Source: Eubacterium sp. CAG:248 (GTDB lineage Bacteria > Bacillota > Clostridia > Lachnospirales > Lachnospiraceae). From it: 50,183 nt of DNA. The stretch spans positions 1 through 50,183 of the forward strand of contig FR886204.1 in assembly GCA_000436475.1 (NCBI GenBank), given 5' to 3'. This document shows, piece by piece, positions 35,278 through 44,296 of this stretch (the first letter of the stretch is position 1; every line of letters starts with the position of its first letter). Under the pieces are notes generated by a model. It made no database searches. It saw only the letters and a program-made list of their open reading frames with translations, and was not told the origin of the DNA. The position numbers and the translations under genes were made by a program.

Positions 35278-35841
35278 CTACAATAAAACATCTTCAAGCT
35301 TCAGTTTTGGAACATGGTGTACATTTTCCTCATCTCTGTAATATTTAAGATTATCTGTACATGACACTTCATCTATAACAACTTCTTCTTTTGGATAACC
35401 TAAGGCAATAACAAGTCTTGCACTGAGTTCAGAAGGAAGCTCCAGTCTTTTGTTAAGCTCTGGAATATTAACACTTGCAAACATGCAGCCACCCAGTCCC
35501 TTTTCTGTAGCTGATAAAAGTATAGTCTGTGCAGCTATACCCTCATCTCTTGGCGCCTGCACATCGACAGGACTGCACATTATAATATATCCCGCTGGCT
35601 TTTCTCCTTCTTTAGGACCATCCCAGTCTGTAAGTGCTGCTGCCCACTTTAATGTTGAAAACACCTTTTCATTGTCTGAAGCATCACATACTACTTTATA
35701 TCTTAATGGTTGTCTGTTTGCTCCCGATGCAACATTTCTTGCTATATCAACAAGCTCCTCAAGTTCTTTAACACTTACCTTTCTGTCCTGATAGAATCTT
35801 CTATACGATCTGTTTTTAAGTACTGTTTCTTTAAGTGACAT
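35278..35841 (-). CDS. Nitroreductase-family FMN protein
   Basis: Flavin-dependent oxidoreductase of 187 residues. The N-terminus KNRSYRRFYQDRKV is the FMN phosphate-binding signature, followed by ARNVASGANRQPLRYKVV, the central GIAAQTILLSATEKGLGGCMFA and a C-terminal IALGYPKEEV strand, all in family order. The electron acceptor is unknown; such proteins reduce nitro-compounds, quinones or flavins with NAD(P)H. AGAGG lies before the ATG at 35841. It follows the pyrophosphatase-NUDIX gene by 17 bp on the same strand, so the two are probably co-transcribed. Confidence 0.87.
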   Translation of the reverse strand: MSLKETVLKNRSYRRFYQDRKVSVKELEELVDIARNVASGANRQPLRYKVVCDASDNEKVFSTLKWAAALTDWDGPKEGEKPAGYIIMCSPVDVQAPRDEGIAAQTILLSATEKGLGGCMFASVNIPELNKRLELPSELSARLVIALGYPKEEVVIDEVSCTDNLKYYRDEENVHHVPKLKLEDVLL

Positions 35842-35858
35842 ATTATCAGCCTCTTTTC

Positions 35859-36728
35859 TTAGATTTTATTAATACTATTCTTTATGCTTCTTTTTATCTG
35901 CTCCTCATGCAGCATAAACCGTTTCTGTTCAGATGATATGAACCTGTCAGACATGACGAATTCAAAGAATTCATCATATGGAACATACATATAATCCATT
36001 GTTTCACCAGGCTGTAATGTAATGCGTTCCTCTTTATCACACAAGTTAATATATCCATGATATATACAATGCTTGTTATGATCCGTATATTCGTAAAGAG
36101 CAATCAGTTCTTCCGGTTTACATAGCAATCCAGTTTCTTCATATAACTCCCGTGAAGCTCCTTCATTTGAAGATTCGCCAGCTATTATAGAACCTCCCGT
36201 GACTTCCCATTTTAAAGGGTTTGTTTTATTACGTGACCTCTGTGTTATAAGTACTTTCCCATCCTTTGTTACTGTATAAATCATAACTACAACATGATAC
36301 ACTCCGTCTGGCATAGACTTTGCCATACTTCTTCTAACCTCGTATCCAAGCTTGTTTTCCTGTGCATCATAGGCATCCCACATTTCTTCATCTACCATTT
36401 CGATAAAGCCATCGTAGTACTGTTCTTTAAAATGCACTATCTCCTCTAACTGCTGCTTATTGTAAAGTATGTTTTCTGGTGCAACTATCCACACTGTATC
36501 AGAATCATCTCTTCTCCTTGCAACTGCAATAAGAATGCCCGCATACTCATCAACTGCAACATCAACTCCTACAAGATATGCTCTCTGTTTTTCATCATGC
36601 TTTGAAAGCTCAAGGTCACTTTCATTTAAAACATACCCGGCATTAATAGGGTACACCGACGAGGGATTATCTTCATCTGCACTTCCTAACGGATGGTCTA
36701 CCTTTACCGTAACTAATTTTTCTTTCAC
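35859..36728 (-). CDS. Fusion of inorganic-pyrophosphatase-like domain and NUDIX hydrolase
   Basis: Two domains in 289 residues. Residues 1-112 resemble a small clostridial protein group annotated as inorganic pyrophosphatase: VKVDHPLGS, YPINAGYVL, AYLVGVDVAVDEYAG and WIVAPENILYNKQQLEE. Residues 115-289 are a NUDIX hydrolase with an intact box, G179, E185, R193-E194, E197-E198 and G200, in the form GSIIAGE-x7-RELYEETGL. The second domain opens EEMWDAYDAQENKLG, like the separate NUDIX gene at 43669. The start is GTG with AGAGG 6 nt upstream. A NUDIX enzyme releases pyrophosphate or nucleoside monophosphate, so a fused pyrophosphatase could pull the reaction; this is inference. The substrate is unknown. 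Confidence 0.8.
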   Translation of the reverse strand: MKEKLVTVKVDHPLGSADEDNPSSVYPINAGYVLNESDLELSKHDEKQRAYLVGVDVAVDEYAGILIAVARRRDDSDTVWIVAPENILYNKQQLEEIVHFKEQYYDGFIEMVDEEMWDAYDAQENKLGYEVRRSMAKSMPDGVYHVVVMIYTVTKDGKVLITQRSRNKTNPLKWEVTGGSIIAGESSNEGASRELYEETGLLCKPEELIALYEYTDHNKHCIYHGYINLCDKEERITLQPGETMDYMYVPYDEFFEFVMSDRFISSEQKRFMLHEEQIKRSIKNSINKI

Positions 36729-36798
36729 CTTTTACCTCTTTCCTTATAGTACCTGATATTTAATATATCATAATTTACTCTTTCTTAACCCATACACT

Positions 36799-36908
36799 CA
36801 CGAACCCGCGCTACGCGCTATCTCGCCCTGCTTTGCATGGCTGTTCGTTCGTTAATGGCGCAAGAAAAGAATATGTCTGCTGCGCAGCCGCATTCTTTTC
36901 TTTTGCGC
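36799..36908. repeat. GC-rich structured intergenic element
   Basis: In a 250-bp gap the sequence turns GC-rich and carries nested dyads. These are CGCG-CTA-CGCG near 36808, GCC/GGC with TGC/GCA around TTT (about 36824-36841), and a long hairpin whose arms GCGCAAGAAAAGAAT (36858-36872) and ATTCTTTTCTTTTGCGC (36892-36908) pair with a 2-nt bulge and enclose the palindrome GCTGCGCAGC (36879-36888). It resembles the 35-265 element in layout but not in sequence. No T-run follows directly. The function is unknown. Confidence 0.6.
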
Positions 36909-36978
36909 TCATTATATCTTAATCCACAATTTGTCACAATCCATTATATAAAAACAGTTCTTTCAAGTCTGTGTAAGC

Positions 36979-38559
36979 CTATAATAATGGAGAAATCATA
37001 TGAAGCATACATGTTCCAAGCTTAAGTGGTCTGATAACATCTACAGCATAATCAGATGTAACCTCATTAGAAATCTCAAAGTTATTCAGCATATCCGCTT
37101 TAACCTTTCCTGCAAGCTCTCTGTTATACGTAAACACAGCATTTTCAAAATGCAGGTAAAGGCTTCTGAAATCCATATTGATCGTGCCTACTACACATAC
37201 TTCGTCATCCGCCACCCACTGCTTTGCATGACAAAAACCAGGTGTATATTCATATATACGCACGCCTGCTGAACATAATGGCTCATAATATGACCTTGTT
37301 ATCTTATATACCATCTTTTTATCTGGTATCCCTGGTGTTACAATTCTTACATCAACGCCACGCTTCACCGCAAGTCTTAGTTCTCTTTCCATTTCATCTG
37401 TTATTATAAGATAAGGTGTTGTAATATACACATAATGCTTTGCATTCTTTAATATATTAAGATATACATCTTCACCTATTCTGTCATGTCCTAAAGGATT
37501 ATCCGAATATGGCTGTACATAACATTCCTGTGATGCTGCATTATAAGTGCCATCTGTTGCATCTATATATTCATCATAAGCCTCCTGTGAATCTGTATGG
37601 TCTACAGCATTCCACATGGTAAGAAAACTTGCTGTGAGACTTTTAACCGCATCTCCTGTAAGCTTTACTCCTGTATCCTTCCAGTAACCATATGGATGAG
37701 TTATGTTAAAATACTCATCCGCAAGATTATATCCACCAGTAAAACCAACTTTTCCATCTATAACAGTAATCTTCCTGTGATCCCTGTTATTCATAAACAT
37801 ATTGACTATAACCTTAAGTGGATTAAACACCCTGCACTGTATTCCCTCATCTCTCATACGCTTTATAAATTCTTTGTTCAGGAAAAATATGCTTCCAAGA
37901 TCATCGTAGAATATTCTTACCTCAACTCCATTTTTCGCTTTATATATAAGAACTTTTTTTAATCTTTCAAAGCTTATCGCATCTTCTATTGCATGATATT
38001 CCATAAATATAAACTTTTCAGCCTTTGAAAGCTCCCAAAGCTGTGCTTCAAAGCTTTCCAGAGCAGTATTATAATACTCCATATCAGTATTCTTATATAC
38101 AGGATATTTAGCTGTATTGCTTATATATCTGCATTGATTTGCTATGCCAAGATCCTTTTGTTCAAGCTCTTTTATAATCTGTTCATCCTGTTTAAGCTTG
38201 TTTTTAAGTATATCAGCCTCTATTCCATTGAATCTTCTTCTCATACCCTTTGTAACAATAGAACGTCCAAAAAGAAGATAAATACATATTCCAAAGAAAG
38301 GAACAGCTGTTATAACTATCAGCCACGGCATTCTCTGTGCCGAATTAACATGCGTTCCAAACACTTTTAGTGCTATAATAACAGCTATGCATGTCATTGT
38401 AAGTGTTATAGCTGTCGAGTACGTGTTTAACTTCGACATAAGAACTATCATCCAGCCTGTCTGTATAAGTACAAGAAGCGCTATAAGAATAAGTCTTGTT
38501 GCGCTATTTTTTATACTGGATTTTCTCTCTGTACGCATATTATGGTTCTGTTTCTGCAT
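36979..38559 (-). CDS. cls: Cardiolipin synthase (phospholipase D family)
   Basis: Membrane enzyme that condenses phosphatidylglycerols to cardiolipin. The 526 residues begin with two or three hydrophobic helices (about 21-98, including a WLIVITAVPFFGICIYLLFGR segment typical of Cls) and carry two HKD motifs: HRKITVIDG starting at His261 and HAKQWVADD starting at His444, each followed by an Asn/Gly motif (GGYNLADEY; GTINMDFRS). AGGAG precedes the ATG. Its own promoter overlaps the intergenic space after the ABC exporter genes. The length is within the bacterial Cls range (about 480-520). Confidence 0.93.
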   Translation of the reverse strand: MQKQNHNMRTERKSSIKNSATRLILIALLVLIQTGWMIVLMSKLNTYSTAITLTMTCIAVIIALKVFGTHVNSAQRMPWLIVITAVPFFGICIYLLFGRSIVTKGMRRRFNGIEADILKNKLKQDEQIIKELEQKDLGIANQCRYISNTAKYPVYKNTDMEYYNTALESFEAQLWELSKAEKFIFMEYHAIEDAISFERLKKVLIYKAKNGVEVRIFYDDLGSIFFLNKEFIKRMRDEGIQCRVFNPLKVIVNMFMNNRDHRKITVIDGKVGFTGGYNLADEYFNITHPYGYWKDTGVKLTGDAVKSLTASFLTMWNAVDHTDSQEAYDEYIDATDGTYNAASQECYVQPYSDNPLGHDRIGEDVYLNILKNAKHYVYITTPYLIITDEMERELRLAVKRGVDVRIVTPGIPDKKMVYKITRSYYEPLCSAGVRIYEYTPGFCHAKQWVADDEVCVVGTINMDFRSLYLHFENAVFTYNRELAGKVKADMLNNFEISNEVTSDYAVDVIRPLKLGTCMLHMISPLL

Positions 38560-38638
38560 ATGTCATCACTCCTATAGCTTTTATGGGAATTCATGATATC
38601 AGTGAAAAAAGCTTATACCACTAACATCGTAGTACGTA

Positions 38639-38667
38639 ATTATAGCACTAAGTTGCACATCCTGCAA
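38639..38667 (-). promoter_or_regulatory. cls promoter
   Basis: The minus-strand -35 is TTGCAG (38662-38667), the spacer is 17 nt, and the -10 is TATAAT (38639-38644). The -35 lies inside the 3' end of the upstream ABC exporter gene, so cls can be transcribed independently of it. Confidence 0.65.
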
Positions 38668-40471
38668 ACTGTGTCATATAAAGCTGATAATATTTTCCTT
38701 TCTTAGCAAGAAGATTTGCATGGCTGCCTGTCTCAGCAATCCTTCCCTCATCCATAACAACTATTAGATCTGCATCCTGTATAGTCGAAAGCCTATGGGC
38801 TATTATAAGACTTGTCCTGTCCTTCATAAGCTTAACCATAGCATCCTGTATATGCTTTTCAGTTCTTGTATCAACACTAGAAGTCGCCTCATCCAGTATA
38901 AGAATCTTAGGCTGTGCAAGAAATGCCCTTGCAATCGAAAGCAGCTGTCTTTGTCCCTGTGATATATTCTCTCCCTCTGACATAAGCTGCGTATCATACC
39001 CCTGTGGCATCTTTCTTATCATGCTGTCACAATTACTCATCCTTGCAGCCATATACATCTGTTCATCAGTCGCACTGCTGTTTGAATATCTAAGGTTATT
39101 TTCTATTGAATCTGCAAAGAGAACCGTATCCTGAAGTACTATTGCTGTATTCCTTCTTAAGCTGTCACAGTCAATATCCTTTATGTTAACATCGTCTATC
39201 AGTATTTCCCCACTATCAACATCATAAAACCTCATAAGCAGATTAACAACGGTTGTCTTGCCACTTCCAGTAGAACCTACAAGTGCAACCTTCTGCCCAG
39301 CCTTTACTTCAAGGTTAAAATCATAAAGAACCTGCTTTTCCTTCGTATAAGAAAAATTTACATTTTTAAATCTGATGATTCCCTTTAAATCATCCATATT
39401 CTTCTCTCCACTTTTATCCTCAAGTGGTTCATCCATGACTTCAAATACCCTTTCAGCACCTGCAACAGCCGTCTGTATCTGTCCATATATCTGTGCAAGC
39501 TCATCTATAGGTCGTCCAAACTGTCTTGCATACACTATAAATGCTGATATAACACCTATTGATATTATATTATTAATGGCAAAATAGCCTCCAAAAGCTG
39601 CTATTATAACGAACCCCACATTATTAACGACATTCATGACAGGTCCCATGGAACCACCAAGAATCTCAGCTATTATGCCAACTCTTGTAAGTTCATCAGA
39701 AACATTGTCAAAATCTTTTATAACTGCATTTTGTCTGTTATACGCAACTACTGTTCTGTAACCTGTTACCATCTCCTCTACATTTCCATTAAGCTGCCCA
39801 AGTATCACCTGTCTTTTCTTAAAGAAGAATCGCATCGCCTTTGACAAAAGCTTAGTAGCCACTATAGTTAATATAACTGTCACACATGACAACGCAGCAA
39901 GCCGTGGGCATAAAGCTACCATCATTACAACCGTTCCTATCACAGTAAGTATACCTGAAAACAAAGAACTCATAGACTGTGATACCGTAGTTGAAATATT
40001 CTCTATATCATTAGTCATTCGGCTCATAATATCACCATGACTGTTAGCATCAAGATATCTTATAGGCAGATTAACTATATTTAAGAACAAATCTTTTCTC
40101 ATCCTGCTGACTATATTCTGACTTAATACTGCACTTAACTTACTCTGCATATATGTACATATGCTATGTATTATATAAATAATGACCATCACTATAAGTA
40201 TGGGTGAAAGCTTATCCCATTGCCTTCCAGCTATCACATCTATCGCATTACTCTGAAGTTTTGGCGCATATACTGAGCATGCAACCACAACAACAACTGC
40301 AAGCATAAGCAAGAACAGCATTTTCTTTTCTGATACGAAATAACCCATGAGCCTTTTTAATGTTTTCTTCCCATTCTGCGGTTTTTCTACTGTCATATTT
40401 CTGTTTCCAGGTCTTCTGCCAAAAGCCCTGTAATTATTCATCTGTGCCTGTCTGCTCTCTTCCTGTTTCAT
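38648..40471 (-). CDS. ABC exporter subunit with consensus ATP site (heterodimer partner 2)
   Basis: Half-transporter of 607 residues: a hydrophilic N-terminal extension of about 45 residues, six transmembrane helices, then an ATPase domain with Walker A GSTGSGKTT, signature ISQGQRQ, Walker B ILILDEATSSVD with the catalytic Glu, and the switch His in IAHRLST. The ATG at 40471 has GGGAG 8 nt upstream. It follows its partner gene by 34 bp. Together they form a heterodimeric exporter of the TM287/288 or BmrCD type; here the canonical Walker B Glu and His complement the degenerate partner. Substrates are probably drugs, lipids or peptides, not decidable by sequence. Confidence 0.9.
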   Translation of the reverse strand: MKQEESRQAQMNNYRAFGRRPGNRNMTVEKPQNGKKTLKRLMGYFVSEKKMLFLLMLAVVVVVACSVYAPKLQSNAIDVIAGRQWDKLSPILIVMVIIYIIHSICTYMQSKLSAVLSQNIVSRMRKDLFLNIVNLPIRYLDANSHGDIMSRMTNDIENISTTVSQSMSSLFSGILTVIGTVVMMVALCPRLAALSCVTVILTIVATKLLSKAMRFFFKKRQVILGQLNGNVEEMVTGYRTVVAYNRQNAVIKDFDNVSDELTRVGIIAEILGGSMGPVMNVVNNVGFVIIAAFGGYFAINNIISIGVISAFIVYARQFGRPIDELAQIYGQIQTAVAGAERVFEVMDEPLEDKSGEKNMDDLKGIIRFKNVNFSYTKEKQVLYDFNLEVKAGQKVALVGSTGSGKTTVVNLLMRFYDVDSGEILIDDVNIKDIDCDSLRRNTAIVLQDTVLFADSIENNLRYSNSSATDEQMYMAARMSNCDSMIRKMPQGYDTQLMSEGENISQGQRQLLSIARAFLAQPKILILDEATSSVDTRTEKHIQDAMVKLMKDRTSLIIAHRLSTIQDADLIVVMDEGRIAETGSHANLLAKKGKYYQLYMTQFAGCAT

Positions 40472-40505
40472 ACGCAAATCTCCCTATCCGTAATATGATT
40501 ATAGC

Positions 40506-42230
40506 CTATTTTTTTAACTGTGAATCATATATATCCTTATATATACTGCTTGTTATCATAAGCTGCTCATGACTTCCAACATCTGCCAGCTTTCCATTAT
40601 CCATAACAACTATCCTGTCCGCATTTTTAACTGATGCTATCCTCTGCGCTATTATAATCTTTGTAGTATCTTTTTTATTCTTTCCAAGCTTACTATAAAG
40701 TTCTGCTTCTGTTTTCAGATCCAGTGCACTTGTCGCATCATCAAATATAAGTATCTCGGCTGGCTTTATGACTGCCCTTGCAATAGCAACCCTCTGTCTT
40801 TGTCCTCCTGAAAGGCTGTGTCCACCCTGGCTTACAACTGTCTGCATGCCATCTTTCCTGTTATTTATAAACTGCGCTGCCTGTGCTGTATCTGCTGCCG
40901 CAGCTATATTATCTGGCGTGGCATCTGGCAGCCCCCATGCTATATTGTCAGCTATACTTGCAGTAAATATCTCTGATTTCTGCAGGGAAACTGCTATCTT
41001 ATCTCTTAATACTTCAAGTTTGTAATCCCTTACATCCACATCATCAACAAGCACTGCGCCTTTTGTAACATCATAGAATCTTGGGATAAGACTTATAAGA
41101 CTTGTTTTGCCGCATCCTGTAGCACCAAGTATGCCTATTGTTTCACCAGGCGATATGACTAGATTAAAATCCTCTATAACACTGGCATCTTCATTGCCAG
41201 GATATGCAAATGATACGTTTCTAAACTCAACTTTACCTTTTACTATAGTTTCACCATCATATGCGCCATCCTTTATAGCCGGTTCACAGTTTAATATCTC
41301 CATAATCCTTTTTTGAGATGCTACACCTCTTGATGCCGTCTGGAATATCATAGTCATACGCATAACTGCATTAAGCACCTGTGAGCAGTATGTGATAGCC
41401 GCCATAACATTACCTGGCGTTGCACTGCCATCCATAACCTGTATACCTCCAACCTTAATCACTGCGACAACCGACAGGTTAAGAATTATATTCATAACTG
41501 GTGTCATATAAGATAGCAGTAAAAGCACATCAAGCTGTGTTCCAACAAGCTCATCATTGGCTTTGTTAAACCTTTCTGTTTCATAGTCTTCTTTTACATA
41601 TGCTTTTACAACACGCGAACCTGATACATTTTCCTGCATAATATTATTAAGCTTATCAAGCTTTTTTTGCAATATCGTAAACTTCGGATTAGACTTTGCA
41701 ATAAAATATATAACACATATAACTATAAAAGGAAGTGCGCATGCTATTACAAGTCCGAACTGGATGTTAAGTCCTATCATGCAGACTATACCACCTATAA
41801 ACAGCATACTTGTACGCACAAATCCTCTCATGCACTGCATCACAAAATTCTGCAGCTGTGTAATATCATTCGTAACCCTTGTTATAAGAGAACCTGTTGA
41901 AAACTTATCTGTCTGTTCAAAAGAAAAAGACATAATTCTTTTAAATGTATCTTTTCTTACATCGTTGCCAAACTGCTGTGCTGAAAGGTTGGCAAACACT
42001 CCTGACATAACTCCGCATACCCCACCTGCTGCTACTAAAAGCACCATTCTTATACCTGTACCCAGTATGATATCAAGATTTCCAACACCTCCACTGTTAA
42101 TACCAAGTACACCATCATCTATTATATGGCTCATAAGTTCTGGCTGGATAAGGTCCATGCTTACTTCACCAATCATAAAAAGTGGTGCAAGCACCGTAAA
42201 TAACCAGTATTTTTTTAAGTATTTAAGCAT
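40506..42230 (-). CDS. ABC exporter subunit with degenerate catalytic residues (heterodimer partner 1)
   Basis: Half-transporter of 574 residues with six transmembrane helices and an ATPase domain: Walker A GATGCGKTS, signature LSGGQRQ, Walker B ILIFDDATSALD with Asp where the catalytic Glu should be, and the H-loop IIIAQRIAS with Gln instead of His. These two changes mark the degenerate half of a heterodimeric exporter, as known from TM287/288 and BmrCD. The ATG at 42230 has AGGAGAG 7-8 nt upstream; the open frame extends 11 codons further without a ribosome site. It is the first gene of the pair, behind a 200-bp region with a candidate TATAAT box (about 42363) and a TTGAGGTGTTCAA palindrome (42322-42334). 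Confidence 0.9.
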   Translation of the reverse strand: MLKYLKKYWLFTVLAPLFMIGEVSMDLIQPELMSHIIDDGVLGINSGGVGNLDIILGTGIRMVLLVAAGGVCGVMSGVFANLSAQQFGNDVRKDTFKRIMSFSFEQTDKFSTGSLITRVTNDITQLQNFVMQCMRGFVRTSMLFIGGIVCMIGLNIQFGLVIACALPFIVICVIYFIAKSNPKFTILQKKLDKLNNIMQENVSGSRVVKAYVKEDYETERFNKANDELVGTQLDVLLLLSYMTPVMNIILNLSVVAVIKVGGIQVMDGSATPGNVMAAITYCSQVLNAVMRMTMIFQTASRGVASQKRIMEILNCEPAIKDGAYDGETIVKGKVEFRNVSFAYPGNEDASVIEDFNLVISPGETIGILGATGCGKTSLISLIPRFYDVTKGAVLVDDVDVRDYKLEVLRDKIAVSLQKSEIFTASIADNIAWGLPDATPDNIAAAADTAQAAQFINNRKDGMQTVVSQGGHSLSGGQRQRVAIARAVIKPAEILIFDDATSALDLKTEAELYSKLGKNKKDTTKIIIAQRIASVKNADRIVVMDNGKLADVGSHEQLMITSSIYKDIYDSQLKK

Positions 42231-42373
42231 ATTCTCTCTCCTGTTTCGTATAGTCGTTGGCAAAAGCCCCTGCTTTGATACATACGTTTTGCTTCATTGC
42301 TATGCAATTCCCACAATCCTTGAACACCTCAAATTCCCATAAAATGGTGTGTTCACATCATATTATACAATAA

Positions 42374-42413
42374 AAAGCACTGATTGGAAGATTCTTCTTT
42401 CCTTCAGTGCTTT
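42374..42413 (-). terminator. Terminator of the GGDEF gene
   Basis: The 10-bp stem AAAGCACTGA/TCAGTGCTTT reads on the minus strand into TTTTTATT. It begins 18 nt past the GGDEF gene stop and separates it from the ABC exporter operon. Confidence 0.8.
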
Positions 42414-42430
42414 CTTATAACTAATGCATT

Positions 42431-43567
42431 TTATTCTCTTGATTTTTTATATTTTTTCTTCTGTATATACATATCGGCATCAGCTTTTTTTACAATATCC
42501 TCGATATTTCTGCCTGCGCCATATGCCTTACCTATAGAAGCTGATATTTGTATACCATCATAACGATTCTCATTTTTCTTATCAGCAATGCTGTTATATC
42601 TGGCTATAATATCATCAACAACGGTATCATCGTTACCTTCAAGAATAGCAACGAATTCATCACCACCTATCCTATATATCATGCCCGCATTATCAACAGC
42701 CTTGATTATTGATGATGCTATTCCCTTTATGAGGACATCTCCACTTTCATGTCCCAGATTATCATTAGTATACTTAAGTCCATTGACATCCCAGAATATA
42801 ACTGAAATCTCTGGTATATGTGGATAATAAGCTCTTACCATATCAAGATACTTATTCCTGTTGTATACCTCTGTCATATCGTCTATCTCTGACATATATT
42901 TAAGATGTTCTTCATTGGCAGCCCTGTTTGCAATGGTATCTGATATATGTACAACCATAAGTACTACAGCAAAAAGCAGCATAGCTCTTGGCACTATAAA
43001 ATAAAGCAGAAGTTTTAATGCTGGATTGTCATTGACCGGGGCTGCATTAAATATAGTTCCACCTGCATCCACATATTCTTTTATGGTTCCTCTCGTAAGA
43101 ACAACCATATTGGCATCACACAAGCCACCATAATAACCTATATACACAGATATTGCCAGCCCTATCACACTAAGAATATAAGTGTAATAAACCATTTTTC
43201 TTTGTCCATATTGCAGCGAATATATAACCGGCAGAACAATAAGAAGATACATGTGATATGTAAGAATTGATGACTGCACGAATATAGCAATAACAATTCC
43301 AGCCATGGCAAAATACTTTGTAATCTTATTGTCCATGCCAAGTATGCTACATATAACGACTGTAAGCACTGTTACCACAAATGTAAATAAAAGACTCATA
43401 GACATAAGTCTGCCTTCTACAGTAAATATTCCTGCACAATTCAAAATCCATGTGATAAATGGAAATATCATTGTAAGGAACTGACATTTGACAGAAAATC
43501 TGTTAGCATCTGCTTCATATGCAGTTGCTGAATGCTTTTTATTCCCCTCAATATTATATATATTCAT
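42431..43567 (-). CDS. Membrane-bound GGDEF diguanylate cyclase
   Basis: Predicted synthase of cyclic di-GMP. The first 210 residues contain about six hydrophobic segments with no recognised sensor name. A linker leads into a GGDEF domain with DDMTEVYNRNKYLD, FWDVNGLKYTNDNLGHESGD and the intact active site GGDEF at 301-305. The usual inhibitory RxxD site just upstream is absent, so product inhibition through that site is not expected. No EAL or HD-GYP domain is attached. GGAG precedes the ATG. The gene stands alone and has its own terminator. The input signal is unknown. Confidence 0.9.
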   Translation of the reverse strand: MNIYNIEGNKKHSATAYEADANRFSVKCQFLTMIFPFITWILNCAGIFTVEGRLMSMSLLFTFVVTVLTVVICSILGMDNKITKYFAMAGIVIAIFVQSSILTYHMYLLIVLPVIYSLQYGQRKMVYYTYILSVIGLAISVYIGYYGGLCDANMVVLTRGTIKEYVDAGGTIFNAAPVNDNPALKLLLYFIVPRAMLLFAVVLMVVHISDTIANRAANEEHLKYMSEIDDMTEVYNRNKYLDMVRAYYPHIPEISVIFWDVNGLKYTNDNLGHESGDVLIKGIASSIIKAVDNAGMIYRIGGDEFVAILEGNDDTVVDDIIARYNSIADKKNENRYDGIQISASIGKAYGAGRNIEDIVKKADADMYIQKKKYKKSRE

Positions 43568-43668
43568 ACCTACATCTCCAAATATGTTTATTTATCCATT
43601 CGTTTATACAGATAACAAAACAATTCCCAATAGTAAATAATAAATATCTGTCATTCTGACTTAATCTA

Positions 43669-44172
43669 TCAACCCTCAAACACCCGCTTTATGCTGTCAT
43701 AATGCAAAAATTCGCCTCTATCCGCTATCTGTTCAATCTCTTCTTTAGTAACAAATCTGTATCCTAACGCCTCTTCTGTCTGCACATGTACATCTTCATC
43801 CTTAACGTCCTTAATAAACTTGTATACATCTACAAAATAGTTATCTCCCTCGCCAGGATTCTCTCTTTTATATGTAAAAACATATCCACCATCAGCATTG
43901 GTCACATCTATGCCTGTTTCTTCAAATACCTCTCTTCTTACAGCCTCCACTGACTCTTCGCCAGCCTGTGCCGCACCTCCTGATACTTCCCACCAGCCTG
44001 GTGCCCATGCCTTAGTCATAACTCTCTGCGTTATAAGGAACTTTCCATCAGGTCTTTTAATAACACCAAGTACCGTGAGATGATATTCACCATCCTTTAA
44101 GCACCAGTCATTTTTTTTCATAAGTCTGCCTGTCTTTTTCTTATCAGCATCATATATATCCCACATTTCCAT
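43669..44172 (-). CDS. NUDIX hydrolase
   Basis: NUDIX-family pyrophosphohydrolase of 167 residues. It opens MEMWDIYDADKKKTGR, a beginning shared with isopentenyl-diphosphate-isomerase-like NUDIX proteins, and has a complete box: G66, E72, R80-E81, E84-E85 and G87 (GAAQAGE-x7-REVFEETGI). It is a close relative of the second domain of the fusion at 35859. GGAGATT precedes the ATG at 44172 at a long spacing of about 11 nt; the ATG inside that ribosome site is unlikely to be the start. The substrate is unknown. It stands alone between the GGDEF and ABC exporter genes. Confidence 0.85.
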   Translation of the reverse strand: MEMWDIYDADKKKTGRLMKKNDWCLKDGEYHLTVLGVIKRPDGKFLITQRVMTKAWAPGWWEVSGGAAQAGEESVEAVRREVFEETGIDVTNADGGYVFTYKRENPGEGDNYFVDVYKFIKDVKDEDVHVQTEEALGYRFVTKEEIEQIADRGEFLHYDSIKRVFEG

Positions 44173-44296
44173 GATAATAATCTCCATTCTTAAGCTCAAG
44201 ATATCGCGATTCTATAATAATAGAAGTGTACTTTATTACTATACTATAACAGAGCACTCTTTTCCATTAAATTATTGTTTTTTAATATGAACATAA

